Part shown: positions 1-12,650 of the stretch, in pieces | Layout: each line of letters opens with the position of its first letter | Position numbering within the stretch: position 1 is the first letter of the stretch | The notes under the pieces: generated by a model | Database searches by the model: none | Seen by the model: the letters and a program-made list of their open reading frames with translations, nothing else | Told to the model about the DNA's origin: nothing | DNA from: Ophiura sarsii | Taxonomy: Eukaryota > Echinodermata > Ophiuroidea > Amphilepidida > Ophiuridae | Direction of reading: 5' to 3' | Assembly (NCBI GenBank): GCA_035610835.1 | Contig: CM069447.1 | Location: forward strand, 25,264,161-25,328,160 | Length of the DNA: 64,000 nucleotides | Program-made: the position numbers and the translations under genes

Positions 1-487
1 GCGTAAGCACCTGCCTAAATGGTGAACAGGCATGCCAGAAAACGTGAAAAAGTGAGGGCGCTGTGTGCAGGTCCGTAGCGGAAAATTTAGCTTAATAACC
101 CCTCATGAAACAAGGCTTAAATTAAAGTTGAGATGTTACTGAAAATGGTCATAGGTGACAAGTATGCAATAAATGTAACCGGAGGGTAGAAAAGGTGTCT
201 TGAAATATGGCACTTTTACACGTATTTCAATGAGAAAGATATTTGGTGTGGTGCACCCATATATATACATCCTATTCCCAGCCTAAGAAATGGCTTACAT
301 TTATATCCAAGATATTGTATTATTATAACATACACCGCTGTGTTATTGCATCATGAACATACATTGGGTCTGAGTTAGTTGGCCCGGTAGATGTCATCTG
401 CCTCTGATTCTGACAAATAACAGAATAGGAGTTCCCTATTCCAAAATTAAAAGTATCACTGATGTTATTCTTTGATTTCTCTTAAAG
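1..487. other. Intron sequence upstream of the first visible transporter exon
   Basis: The sequence ends in a pyrimidine-rich tract and the AG acceptor at 486-487. I saw no earlier transporter exon, in particular nothing resembling the TM1 signature, and no other gene. Confidence 0.5.
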
Positions 488-3400
488 CCGTGCTCATCAG
501 TCCCATTGGAAAGTTTGTTCATCTTCGTTACGTCATCATGGTTTGTGGCGTGATGACTGCTTCAGGATTTGTATTCGTGGCATTTGCAAAGGAATGGGTG
601 ACAATATCTTGTCTACTGATTATGTTATGCGGTAAGTAGATGCCTCGATATCAATACAATATATGGGCTGCATTGAGACAGTGAAACTTTATATACGTCT
701 ATTACAAAAGGTTCCAGACCAGGTGATTTGATGTTGGGTAATTCAAAATAGTCGGTACCCAAATTCTGCGATATACATTAAATTAGCAAATTTCGTCTCT
801 GTAGTTGGATATGATTTTTTTCAATCTTGAAAATTAATGTGAGGGGAGACAGTTCCCTTGGAAACGTAGTCCGTTCCAAAGCCCGCCCTCTATTGAAAGT
901 CCTGTTCCCAAACCCGCCCTCTATTAAAATATCGCACTTATTTCTCACCATGCGGAAGACGTTAATTGATGCCGCCGGCGTGTAAAAAAATGACGGCAGT
1001 GTGTCACTAAATAGCACGCCCTCGAGCCGAATGTGCTCCCGTTCCGTAGCAGACTGATGAGCCGATAAATGAACGAACGTATCGATACGGACATGTATAG
1101 AACAGATCTTTGTCGCGTTAACTGTTTGTGTTTAATAAATCTATCAACAGGAATTGGATTTCGGTGCAGCACAATCTATACAATTAGCCTCCTACCAGAT
1201 TATTTCCCTCAACATCTCCTATTTGCAACTGGCATAGTGTATTCTGGCGCTTCAGTCGGACCTATGATATTTGCACCATTGACACAGGTATGGTACCGCA
1301 TATTTCAAGTGTGAATACAAGTAAAATCAATTGGGATCAAATGCACTTTTAAGTGTCCAAAGTATGAAGTCAAATAGGAAATGTAAAAGCTACGCGCGCG
1401 GTCTTCTGTGAGACAAACTTGTTTTTGTTTTGTTATTGCCTAACAAACTCAAACCCTTTTTAGGAAACAATAAGAAGACACCAATTTTAAAATTAGTTGT
1501 TTGACCTAATTGAAGACAAAAATGAAATTGTTGGTTGGTTCTGATTCAAACGCTCTCACAAAAGCGAGAAACACGCCGTGAAAACTGGATAGCGTTTTCT
1601 TCCGGGCATTAGCTATAAGTCTATAAAATGGATATTGAATAATTAGTTCGGTCTGGGACGAACGGTATGTTCGGGGTTGATGATAGGTCGCAACGGTCCG
1701 GGCCGGTCCGTTCTTAGGCGATTATCATCGGGGCAGTTCGGTCCGGAACGAATATCTTCGGGTCGGGTCGGGATCGTGGCAAATTTTATTTTTTAAAGTT
1801 TGAAAAATTAAAATTAAAATTAACACAATATTTAATATTTGTTCTTTTTAAGTTTTGGCTCGACACGTACGGATGGCGATCCACGTTTTTGCTAATTGGT
1901 GCCACTTGTTTTAACTTGATTTTATGCGGGATCTTAATCAGACCTATTACGACTGGTTATGCAAAACTGGATAACCCACCGATGGACAAATCTATTGATG
2001 AATTCAGGTAATAATTCAAAGGTGCGATCACCCCCGTCAGTCGCCAGGAAGCAGTCACTACCATGCTACGCACTGTGGCCATCAAAAAGACCCATACTTT
2101 GTAACAATCTCTCACCTAACAATAATGACTAAAAACTTCACTTATATTCAATCTGTCACCATAATAGGCCTACTCTTCGGTGGTACACCTCCCCGTTGGA
2201 ACAGTACGTGTTTTATAGATAATATTCAGTGTAGGACCTTTCCAGATCTGGTATGTTTGAGAACATATCTGTTGAAATCAGCAACCTCAATGAATAATAA
2301 AAACAATGTTTACAGACATCTTAATTTCAAAATGGCCAGAATACAAAATGGGAAGAAAAGCTCTTTAAGGGGGCTGTGCACCTTCGTATAGCCTCCGTAA
2401 AACTGCCGTAACTTCTTCATTATTCATTTAATCTAGATAAAAGTATACATTTTTTTGCAGGAAAGGGTTCAATGAATCCAACTATGATCATGAAATTGAC
2501 CATTTTGGAGAAAATTATAAAAAACACGTTTTTTGACCCATTTTAGGTTTGGAAAAGATAACTCAAAATATATTTTGTCAAATTTTGTCATACTGGTTTT
2601 ATTATATTCCTCATACAATTCCCTAGGAATCGGGTTTTTTGTTGTTGAAAATATTTATTATTTTTTGAATTAGAGACCAAAAAGTGCTAAAAAACGTGAG
2701 GAATATGAGGAATGATCACAAATGTTCGCAAAATGTGTTCATTTTTTCGCCCGTTTTTTCGGCGTATAAATGCATTTCGCCATGCGATCCTTAAAGTTAG
2801 CAAACAGCTTTATATACCAAAATGTAGCTATATCCCTGAGGAAAATATTTTTGGCGAGGGCCATATGTCACGGATCATTCCTAAAGCCACAATTTTAGCC
2901 GAAACGGTCGCTACCCAGCACAAGAGAATCGCCATTTTGTATCATCGCGCGGTGAAATGACATCCCTCTGATCTATTTGGACCGTACCACTATTGAAATG
3001 GAGGGTGTGTTTAATTTGATACAAATATTATGTAAACATATATTAAAATGTGTTATGTAAATTAAACGCATTCTTGATTTAATTTTTCTCTGAATGTTAA
3101 AGGTGGTGTATGAATAAAATGCTATTTACAAAATATTTTAAATTCCACAATCACTTGCGCAATAATTTGTCTTCTCTAATGTTTACCTTTTGTAACCCAT
3201 CCCATTCAGAAGTTCCCTCGCCCATTTACAGGGAACGGACGATGTCCAAATAAGAGCCTAATTATAATAAAACGTAAACATTTTGTTCCGTTTTTTAAAG
3301 AGCAGCTATTTTTTTATGTCAAATTAAGCCTATTAAACCACGTTTTTTACTTGTTTTCATCAATTTTCCAAAACGCTATTCACATATGAATGATGTAAAT

Positions 3401-6400
3401 ATGTTTGGTCGTTGTTGAACGGGGTTCAACAAGGTCTTCGTCGTTGTTTATCTTGAATCGACAACGGTAAGACGGGTTTATTTAGCTGCCCTCGCAAAAT
3501 AAACCCGTCTTACCGTTGTCGATTCAAGATAAACAACTCCGAAACCTTATTGAACCCCTAAATAAAAGATCAAAATAACCAATAAACTATAATAAAATAA
3601 GAATGAGAATATGTAGCTGGTATGGTATATACGTTGGTCTTGTACCATATCTGTGTCGACGCGTATGGTGACAACTACACGACTCAACATATGGTACAGC
3701 CGATACATTATGATGAAAATAAATAGACTTAAAGAACATTACTCTAGGTGGGAACAGTTGCTCTTAATAAGTTATTTATACACAAATAAAATTTTCTGAA
3801 GTAGTTTTATGTTTTTTTGAAACGTCATATTAAAAAAAATAAAGAAATCACTGATCAGTTCAACAGTTGGTGCTCCATTGTAGAAGAGGGATTTTCTATA
3901 AAAAATTCGTGACGTATAGTACGCTAGCAATTAAAATCATGAAATACAATTTCTTACATTGAATGATTGGGATTATGATTCCATGAAATGATGAAGTTGA
4001 GCCCTGATTCTTCACTTGATGTTAGTGCGTGATCAACATGAATTAATAATCAAGCCGTATTATTGTAAAATTACACACGGACTTGGACATTATTTCAGGC
4101 AAGAACACACGTTAGCCTATGCATGCAGAGCTGTCAAATTCCCATATCGATGCCTGTGAAACTGCTTTATACTTTTTCGCAATAACATCCCATCTTGATC
4201 TTCTACCATCAAAAGCTATCGTTTCAAGATGTCATCTATTTCCTTTTTTTGTCATTGTATCTGTCGTAATTGCCATCAAAAGGTTCACAAATCCATCTAA
4301 ACTGTCCCGTTTTATAGATCAAAATAGTTACGTCTGCGACGTCGCCTTCGTGATGTTTCTATAATCTATATCATTCGCGCAAATCAACAACAAAAATAAA
4401 GTGTTTATTTACACTTTTTTTCTGAAATCTGGTTCTTAAAACTCTTAAAATAAGGTTAATGGAAGGTTTATGTAACCAAATAGTTTAGTTTCAATGTAAA
4501 ATCATGTGTTTGACGAAAATATCGTGAATTTCAAAAATAATTTAAAGTACTTTCCTAATAACACACGCTAACTCTCATTGTTGTCAATGGGGCTAGCTAA
4601 AAACTGAAATACCGTCTAGCGTAGCTGCCGCCATCTTTTTAACAATATCCCGTATGTAACTCCCAAGAGCACTTGCCTTCTGCTAAAGTTCCAAATGAGC
4701 CCATAAATTGCTTCTTATTTCATTTCCCGAATGATAATGAAACTGAAACATGATTGATAATATGTGAATTGATAACCCCTACACATAATTTAATTTAATT
4801 CGACCGTGAGTATGTTTCTTTAATATTGATTTACATTACACTTAGAACCTTTGTTCGTCGAAAGACAGCCCGATGTCGCAACAAAATGGTAAAACGACTC
4901 CTGTACCTGTAACGTGTGATAAATATATAAATTAAATCGCAATAACTGGTACTTGGTCGTCTGACGATTGCCTTTTTGGCATGAAACCCAGAGTATCGAC
5001 TCCCTTTCTCGGAAGGTCTAAACTTTGAAATTTTCAAATTAAAACGCAAGGTATACAGTGTTTTACTAACCATTATGCTAAGTATCAAGCTGTACACATC
5101 TAATAACAAAGTATCCAGAGCGATAAGACGAAATGATGATGGCGGTCATTTTGGGCGGCCCTTTTGAATGATTAAGAAGTAATTGCCTATACATCTTACA
5201 ATGATTACTAAACGATATTATAATGCGTCGTGCATCCAAATACTACGTATCATAATCATGTTATTTCGTCTCGTAGTAGATTGTCAACTTGTAGCCATAC
5301 TTGCTGTACATGTATTAAACAGTTACCAATTTGCTCAAATTGATTTTCTACCATTTTTCTTACGTAATACGCCTATGTTTAGCTACCACGATTTCACTAC
5401 AGATGATTCGGTGGGAAAGGATGGCGCCCTTTTTTCAAGCGCATTGTACATGCTGTATTATCATGATATCATTTATTATTTTGCAGTTGCAGTAGCATAC
5501 CACGGGAAATGATTGACTTCTTTGATCTTCGATTGTTCAGAAACTATAACTTCCTCGCATTGCTGGTAACTGATTTCGTAGTTATGCTAGCCTGGCAAGC
5601 CTGGGTTCTCTACTTAATTCCATATGCAGAACAAAAGGGAATGACTCCTTATGATGCAACGACATTGGTTTCTGTAGGTAGCATTGCCTTCCCTATAAGC
5701 ATGTGCATCCCCGCCTTGTTGGTTGACAGCGGAATGATAACGGATGGTCATGTGCGACTCATAGGGCTACTAGTTTGCGGTGTATCATTTACTGTTTCGC
5801 CTTGGGTAAATTCACTCATTGGTCAGATTACTATAACATTGCCGTGTATAGCTGCCATTGGTTCATGTTACATAACGTCAATGTCGATTGCTAATACTGT
5901 TAACGTTGACAACTTCGCCCAAGTAATTGCTTATGAGGTGGCGTTCTCTAACTTTGGACGATATGTGGGTGGAACCATTACAGGTAATTGCTATTTATAA
6001 TCAATCTCGGGGGGGGGGGGGGGGGGGGTGGGCGGCACTCATATATAAAAGTTGTAATCATCCGTGTGTATCCACTCTCAAAAATATTTCCCTTATCAAA
6101 GAAGGAAGAAATGACCCTTAACAAGGATTATAGCTCGACGAATCATACGTATCACTACTCGCAAAGGAATAGGTCCTCAAGACAGAATTTAGACTGGAGA
6201 AACGTATGAAGTAATTGTGTGATTCAGTGTTGTTAGTAAATTTGACAGATAGGCCTAACCATTTTTGGCTATTTTTACAATGATGACACGTTACTATCCG
6301 CCCAAGCAACCATTAGCGAGGATTTATGATGAAAAAGACGCCCTTATTCTCTGAAATTGGTACCCTTAGCACAGGCAAGCGGAGGCCCGCGTTGTGGTCG

Positions 6401-7596
6401 AAAAACACACCCTGATTCCGCGTTTTCTATCACTCGGATGATTATAACATCTGCCCCCCCCCCCCTCTCCCCCCCCCCCCCCCCCCCACCCTCCAAATCT
6501 GGATTCTCTGATCCATTTCCTTTCCAAAAATATATACTTTTATATGCATTTGATTAATAGTTCAATAATTACAGCACTTACAAAATTAAAAAAATCAGAT
6601 CAAAAACTTCCTTGAGTCTGACGTCTCAGCGACCTATAGCCGACGTACAGTCTATAAAGACGTTATTAAAGCGTCAGTGGACCGACGTATTATAATGTAG
6701 GCCATGTTTGACCAACGTAAGGCGGTCAGGCCGACGTTTAAAAGATATCCATAACAAGACTTAATTTAGTGCTAGAATATACATTTTTCGGCGACGTTAA
6801 GCCTACGGCAAATTGACAACATTTGGCCGACGTTCTGCAGTTGGCCTAAAGACGACCTCCATACAACGTTATTGAGCCAACGTTTAGTACGGGGACCATA
6901 TTTTCCAACGTCAAACCGACGTTTAGGGGACATTCCCAATACGACCCACATAATTACGTTTTTTTGCAGACCTATAACCGACGTCCATACAACGGTAATA
7001 GGCCGATGTATTGTATCCGACTTATACCCGACGTTCTGACGACGTCAATATACTGACGTTTTGTAAGCCCATAAATGATAAATGCCAACGTTGTGCCGAC
7101 GTTTAATGGGCGTCCCTAATAAGACACGACGTCAAGCCGAATGTACTGACTTCGGGCCGACGTATCCCTGTTATCTGTATATTATATTAGTACCCCTGTT
7201 GAATACCGGGCTTTTCAAACATTCGAGTCATACCGACAGGTGCGAGCGAGACAGACATAGCACATGTTTTCTACAAAATGTCAATAGGGTTGATACTCCC
7301 TTTCTTGATTATCTCTGCATGACTGTACTAATCTGCATGAAGTGAAACAACAGAGGGCGTCCCATTTGTTAAATAGATGACATCATAGCTGTCAGTGACA
7401 TGAACTATACGTTTTGCACACGAAGTAACCCAATTGTAATTAGCTGCCACACTTTATTCACACTACAATCTATTTTTATTTTACAGGGTTATTGTATGAC
7501 TTATCTGGAACCTATGACACATCATTTCTTTTTGTTGGTGGATGCCAGTTTGCTGGAGCTACGATTCAAGGCTTAGCGATTGTATTTGAACAATAA
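488..7596 (+). CDS. Monocarboxylate transporter-like (SLC16/MCT) gene, 3' five exons
   Basis: Coding exons read as 488-631, 1151-1287, 1853-2007, 5487-5983 and 7487-7596 (stop TAA 7594-7596). Every junction is GT-AG and the phases join without a break, giving 347 residues. The product is a polytopic membrane protein of the major facilitator superfamily; SLC16 members move monocarboxylates or related solutes, usually with protons, across the plasma membrane. Supporting motifs: hydrophobic helices in exon 1; PDYFPQHLLFATGIVYSGAS in exon 2; TYGWRSTFLLIGA followed by an RP step in exon 3; several helices and a GRYVGG motif in exon 4; and LLYDLSGTYDTSFLFVGG near the C-terminus in exon 5. The first exon with the usual TM1 DGGWGW-type signature is missing, so the start lies upstream of the window. 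Acceptor 5493 would also fit exon 4. Substrate cannot be told from sequence. Introns 3 and 4 hold several repeats. Confidence 0.88.
2369..2750 (+). mobile_element. Left end of a piggyBac-like (TTAA) element, solo fragment
   Basis: TTAA at 2365-2368 is followed by GGGGGCTGTGCACC and then by sequence that aligns by eye for roughly 350 bases with the left end of the 3.6-kb element at 37618, for example the shared AACTGCCGTAAC, TATACATTTT, GGAAAGGGTTCAAT and GACCATTTTGGAGA stretches. No matching right end was found, so this is a truncated copy inside transporter intron 3. Confidence 0.6.
3421..3558. repeat. Near-perfect hairpin (foldback MITE)
   Basis: The left arm 3421-3483 (starts GGGGTTCAACAAGG) is the near-exact reverse complement of 3497-3558 (ends TTATTGAACCCC). 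The innermost roughly 40 bases of each arm match without a visible mismatch. The loop is about 13 bases. It lies in transporter intron 3 and codes for nothing. Confidence 0.85.
4695..4800. repeat. Dispersed repeat, copy 1 (copy 2 at about 11466-11570)
   Basis: Both places share TGCTTCTTAT, CATTTC, GATAATGAAACTGA and GTGAATTGATAACCCC in the same order. The family is unknown; the copies are diverged and non-coding. Confidence 0.5.
4930..5060. repeat. Dispersed repeat, copy 1 (copy 2 at about 59955-60050)
   Basis: Both copies carry CGTCTGACGATTGC, a diverged AAACYCAGAGT, GAAGGTCTA and CTTTGAA in the same order. The family is not recognised. Confidence 0.45.
6007..6490. repeat. Inverted-repeat element with poly-G and poly-C ends
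   Basis: A run of 20 G at 6009-6028 is followed by sequence containing GTTGTAATCATCC. The opposite end at 6428-6490 carries GGATGATTATAAC running into a long poly-C tract. The arms are inverted relative to each other, so this looks like a small foldback element in transporter intron 4. Homopolymer lengths may be assembly-sensitive. Confidence 0.5.
6495..6615. repeat. Fragment of the MITE family seen at 35051-35400
   Basis: Shares, in order, TGGATTCTCTGATCCATTTC (inverse of the left arm at 35.1 kb), TATACTTTTATATGCATT, AGTTCAA, ATTACA and CTTCCTTGAGTC with one arm of the palindromic element at 35051-35400. Non-coding, in transporter intron 4. Confidence 0.5.
6605..7165. repeat. Degenerate array rich in CCGACGT / ACGTT motifs
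   Basis: About 560 bases in which CCGACGT recurs at least nine times at irregular spacing, with variants such as CCAACGT, CCGATGT and TGACGT, and with GGCC or TATA-type spacers. The C+G and CpG content is well above the surrounding intron. It does not translate into a sustained frame. It looks like a decayed tandem or subterminal repeat array of a DNA transposon. Confidence 0.6.
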
Positions 7597-7768
7597 TTCG
7601 TACACAATGCAACGTTAAAATGGTATCGCCTTAAAAAGGCGTCCGGATCTTATGTGTTTGCCCAGAGTAAAAGTTTGTTTTTGGAGGCGGGGCAACGGCC
7701 TTCGCCTCCTTTATGGGTAGGTTTTGACATATGGGAAAACGACATCTTACCTATGGTTTACATGCTAC

Positions 7769-8008
7769 AATAAATCCCTTATGTTTTACGTATGTCACAC
7801 TACATAAAAACAGATCCTCTCTGTTGTAGCGTATTACTATCACTAATGAGTGCTACTGACCTTTTTCAACTAAACCTTGTTTAACTGTGGTTTAACGTGT
7901 GCTTAAACAGGTTTTGTATGTATTGGGCTACCTTTTGGCATTGGCTTGAGATATTTTAGGCGACATTTGTGATGTTGTCTGGCAACACTGCATATCTGAT
8001 CAAATAAA
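7769..8008 (+). promoter_or_regulatory. Candidate polyadenylation signals of the transporter gene
   Basis: Two AATAAA hexamers lie downstream of the stop codon, at 7769-7774 and 8003-8008. Either could end the transcript. In an AT-rich genome the motif also occurs by chance, so this rests on position only. Confidence 0.4.
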
Positions 8009-9284
8009 AGTTGTTTACACCAGGGAGGTGTCTGTTTACACAGCTGCGGGCAATTCATGGACTGTATAGGACCAGCAATAATTACATCTTGATTGAGTGC
8101 CTAAGATAAAGTGCTTTAACAAAATCAACGTGTTTTTTTATTGTTTTAGGAAAGTTTAAAGACAAAATATGAAAATAACGTGTCTTTATTGATATAGTTT
8201 TTCGTTTGAACGGTGGAAATCGGTTGGGGATTAATAAAGTTACCGAATTCCGATGTTAAAAGATATTGAATCAATTACATGCAAAGGGTGTATTTGCGAC
8301 GTTATTTGTTCACGATGTTGTCCCAAGTAAATATTGTTGTACGAATTCATTGTGTATCAAATATTCATTGGACTGTATTCAAATATTCATTTGAATTTAA
8401 AAAGTGATGGTTTTTTTGGTTAATTAACAACAAAAAATGAAGTTATATGAACATCTGTAATATGTACTTATTGTTACTGTTAAAATAATGCTTAAGGATG
8501 TATAAACAATAACATTTTTATATACAGAACTAAATAGAAATACGCAAATTTATTGGTTGTAGACAATCTTTAACAAAGCCACTTCACTTGACGTTCCGAG
8601 TTACAGATTCTGTTGTGCAACCAATCTGTTTTCAACCCTTACAAACCATAAAAACACATATTTTCAAGTATAATGCTCATATTGATTCATAAAACTTGTC
8701 TAGAATAATTATATTCACGCTTTATGATCAGAAATGTAAATCTGCAAGAAAATCTACTTTCATTAAAAACAAAATATGCTTATAAGATCAATATACTATA
8801 CCTTTAAGCATATCCGAAATAAAGTACCTTTTAAAGGCAAGCTACCACTTTGGGTTTCTAGCCATACCCAGTTCTCTTGGGGAATTGACAAAGTTACAAT
8901 TTCTCCATTAGACTGTTAGTCACCAGGGAACAGGTTATGACCAATTTATCTGTGGTAAAATGCCAACGTGATAAACCAGCTCTAAGATGTAACATACTTG
9001 ATTCCAAAAGCCTTAATGTTTTTACTCGTCAACATTGTCCTGACCTTTTATAGTATTATTAACAATAACATTAGTTAGTGATTTCCATTCATGTTATATT
9101 GATAAATAAAACTTATGACATAACCACTCTTTTTGTTACCTATATCGCACTCTTTCCCGTCTGTTTCTTTAAATTTATATGACCGCCTCTTTTCCTTTTT
9201 AAAGGAATTTTTATCTAAATCTAAATGTATTTGGATTACTATAGAAACGTTTTATCCTAGATATGAGGCTCGGACCAAAATTGA

Positions 9285-9345
9285 ACAGCAAAAACGTGAA
9301 ACTTTTGACCTGGTTTTTTTACCTGTTTCACGTCAATTTTTGCTG
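9285..9345. repeat. Small hairpin
   Basis: AGCAAAAACGTGAAAC is followed about 20 bases later by GTTTCACGTCAATTTTTGCT, its imperfect inverse. A simple stem-loop with no evident gene context. Confidence 0.5.
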
Positions 9346-9805
9346 AGCTAACTGACTCTATTTTATCCTTTTTCATACTACTATATACATTTACTGTCTT
9401 TTGCATTTTAGTCTGGTGATTACCACCACTATTTGTGGTTGGTAAGAAACTGACAGTAACTACGATTATAAAACTAAACTTACTGCCTGTCTCATTTATT
9501 TATATAAGCTCTTCTTGACCGAATCGAGCACTTTCTATAGGGCAGTACAAACTGTGTGACTTTTCTTTACATTTATTAGAATTTTATTTGTTTTTTCTTC
9601 TTCTTATTATTATTATGTTTTTATTAATTTTATTTATTCATATATTTATTTATCTATTTATTTAATCATTAATTTGGCCAATAGGGGCCAATGATTGTGA
9701 CGGGAAAATGTACAACAATAGTAGTACCAGATAACCCAACTACTCAGTCCATATACAGTAGCATTTCAATGGATAGCATTTAGCAATCCATACTTGCTAT
9801 CTTTA

Positions 9806-10026
9806 GGGAGTGTTCATAAATACGTTGGTGGGGGTGGAAGAAATTGAGCCATGGACATCTTTTTTTTTGATCCCCCAAAATAGGGTGTGTTTTTTCTTGA
9901 TCCCTTTTTACTAACTTTTTTGATCCCCGTCAAAATAGGGTGGTTTTTTCTGATCCCCCTTTTAAGTACCTTTTTTATCCCCCCTCATTTTTCCAACCCC
10001 CCACCAACGTATTAATGAACACTCCC
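9806..10026. mobile_element. Harbinger-like MITE, 221 bp, TTA target duplication
   Basis: Ends are GGGAGTGTTCATAAATACGT and its inverse ACGTATTAATGAACACTCCC. TTA flanks both sides (9803-9805 and 10027-10029). Three-base TWA duplications with G-rich termini are characteristic of PIF/Harbinger elements. The interior is T-rich and carries GATCCCC repeats; no coding capacity. Confidence 0.72.
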
Positions 10027-10029
10027 TTA

Positions 10030-11009
10030 GTAGATAGCTATCGGTATAAACATTTATGTGCCATATTATATGCACGTCTAATGAAAACAATTGTTCATGG
10101 AAATGCTAAAAATGCCCTAACAAGGTAAATCATTCTGAATTGTGCTAGCACATTTAACAGTCACCGACACCACCCATAAAAAACAAAACTATCCTAATCA
10201 TAAGCGATGTGATAGGGTTTCTTCAATTCTGAAATTGTGTTGGTTCAAACGTGGCGCGCTTAATTACGCTTTCTAACTCACGCGCGGTAATTCCAATATA
10301 CACGTTTGACTCAAAGACCACGCAGTTGTTAGTTCTACTCGCGCGTAGCAATAAGAATGTCGCTTACAATATTTTGCCAAAATATCAACTAAGACACATC
10401 GCGTATTGTGACCTTATTTGAAATCCATTATATCAGTAGTAGTTTGGTGTAGAAGTCCCAATAACTATAGTGTGATCATGTCCAAAATGGCGAAGCCTTC
10501 ATGCAGTAGCGAATGAATACAGAAGGACGGGACGGCGTGCATGAATGTAACAAGGGCATGTTGCATCATATGCGTATCGCGATCGTGAGACCAACGCATG
10601 AGACCAAAGCACAATAGGTGCATTGACCTAATACCACAGATGCATCAAATCCATAATCAATCCCATACCTACCCAATGATAATTTAAATTAAAATCTTCT
10701 GTACGAATATATATCGACAAAAATAAATATGAAAAATGGAAGAAAATTCACTTTTGTGAGGCAAAACTGTTTTTTGGATTGATAATTTGACAAACGTGTT
10801 ACGGTGATCTGCCACATACTCTGTGAAGCTTGCAACATACTACTTTATTTATTGCGTGTTCGCCAAATTCAACCAGTGGCCACAAGGATGAGAATCACGT
10901 GGTTGGCCATATTAACCCTAGGCTTTATATCTCTTTGTCATTGTTTTTTGTACTATGCCCCAAGAGAGGCCATATAGGGCACAAAGAAGAAGAGCTATAT
11001 ATATTCCAC
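10030..11009. other. No gene seen
   Basis: AT-rich sequence with short CpG-containing stretches near 10250-10340. No ORF resembles a known protein. Confidence 0.4.
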
Positions 11010-11245
11010 CTAACAAAAAAGCAGCAGACGAATAGGGTCAATCGTAGTAACTGACCTTGACTTGCTGACGACATTGCACTGTTGTCTGAGGAATTGTCTC
11101 ACTACTCATCAGAGTGGAGACTTCAGTGGGTAAAAATGGGCTCAAAAATGAACGCATATGCCTTGATAAAGTTGAGGACTTCAAAAACCTTGGAGCCGGG
11201 ATTAATTGTACTGAGAAGGACATTAAGGTGTTTGGTGCACGCGCC
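11010..11245 (+). pseudogene. Fragment of an RTE-like non-LTR reverse transcriptase
   Basis: In frames that shift once or twice, the sequence reads TDLD, then ADDIALLSEE (the reverse-transcriptase catalytic box with its aromatic residue lost in a one-base deletion), then VEDFKNLGAGINCTEKDIKV, a conserved stretch of the RTE-like lineage whose C-terminal parts occur at 12873-13400 and 51693-52140. Only the palm and thumb border remains, about 75 residues. It is broken and non-functional. The clade name is from memory of family motifs. Confidence 0.62.
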
Positions 11246-11465
11246 TCAATACGCGCTGTCTCTCAGCTGCTATTTTGTCAAAATCTTGTAAGAGACATTC
11301 TTGTCATTACGCTTGCGTTAAATTCACGACGGCGTGAACTGTGAGACGCGCGCATATTTCAAATAGACCACGCGAAAGATTGCTCGCGTATAATCGCATA
11401 ACGTTTAAATATACGTGCGAAATTTTCTAAATGACAGATACAGATACCGACTTCTGCTACGTCTG

Positions 11466-11570
11466 AAGGGTGGCTCATAATATGCTTCTTATCATTCATT
11501 TCTCGATTGATAATGAAACTGATACATGGTGAATTGATAACCCCCTTCATATATGTAAAACTAATTCCAT
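11466..11570. repeat. Dispersed repeat, copy 2 (copy 1 at 4695-4800)
   Basis: Second copy of the repeat described in transporter intron 3, about as diverged. Confidence 0.45.
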
Positions 11571-12173
11571 TACAAACAGGCTCCTTTGAAACGCCCTTTC
11601 TACTTAGCGAAACGACTCAGGACCGTTAGAATTGGTCAACATATTCCTTATGACCGTATGCATGACTTAGGTATTTAAAATGAACTATTTGGGGTCACTA
11701 GGGGCCAACATGTCAATTTTCAATTCTTTCACACATACTGCCACTCCTCCAAGAGAAATGAATGTATAATTGTCAGAATTGGTCTAAAGATTCCTTCGAT
11801 GCATGTCCAAATAGGGTCTGAGTTTAATTTATAAAGACCTATAAGGGATGTCAACAAGCACATAATAGGGAACTGGAAACTCAAGAGTTTTCGGCATTTT
11901 AAAGCCAAAGGTTCAGCATTCTGAAGCAGTAATTTTGACATTGTTTTACATGCCTACTAACTAAAAAACAATTATTCCTGCATATTGGTATAATTAATAT
12001 TAGGTAACAGGAGTAAAATCCAATCACAAAATGTGCACATTCAAATTCAAACTTAAACATCATCCACATCAAGTGGGTGGGGTCCCGTGCCCGCATTTTT
12101 GGGCCCCTGTAAGCTCCTGGGTTTATGACATTTTATGGCAAAGATTCAGCATTTTGAAACATGAAGAACTAGG

Positions 12174-12650
12174 GTGGTTCATGATCCATTATATTGCTGA
12201 AACCTGTAAAAAACATAAGCGCTTGGCGCTTAAAAACTTTTAGTTGATGAACTAAAATTGTCCAGAACAAAATTCCTGAAGCCAGCTTGTTGATCTTAAA
12301 TATTGAAAAAATGAAACTAATACGCTCGAAGAGCGCAAAAATTTCAATTTTTAACACTAAAAAGGTACAGTATGACGTTTTAAACGTCTTGACATAATAT
12401 TTAGAATATTTGGTGTGGTTCGAGACCAATTATAATGTTTAAACCTGTAGAAAAAGTGCGCGCCATGCGTGCGCGCAAAAAGAAAAAAAAATCAGTTTTA
12501 GAACTAAAATGGTCAAGGAAAACTTTCTTAAAGGCTTGAAGCCGTTTTGTTAAGCTTGAATAATGAAACATTGAAACTAATACTCGCAAAACGCGCACGA
12601 ATTGGCAGTTCTAACATTTAAATGGTCCAGTATGACGTTTTTAACGTCTC
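12174..12650. repeat. Two-copy tandem repeat, period about 241 bp
   Basis: Units start at about 12174 and 12414 with GTGGTTC. Both contain AAACCTGTA, GAAGCC..TTGTT, GAAACTAATAC, GCGCAAAAA-type words and a final CAGTATGACGTTTT. The units differ at many positions, so the duplication is old. Reading frames across it are not conserved. Confidence 0.6.

Larger units (their letters stand above)
7600..9800. other. AT-rich 3' flank of the transporter, no gene seen
   Basis: Contains the 3'UTR candidates and general AT-rich sequence, with a TTTA/TTTAT-rich stretch near 9620-9665 that could be a decayed retrotransposon tail. No ORF in the stretch resembles a known protein. Confidence 0.4.

Noticed and set aside
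5183..5512. 109-codon frame just before transporter exon 4
   Set aside because: Hydrophobic composition comes from AT-rich intron sequence; it reads through the exon acceptor in another frame.
9940..10128. 62-codon plus-strand frame
   Set aside because: Spans the right half and end of the Harbinger-like MITE.
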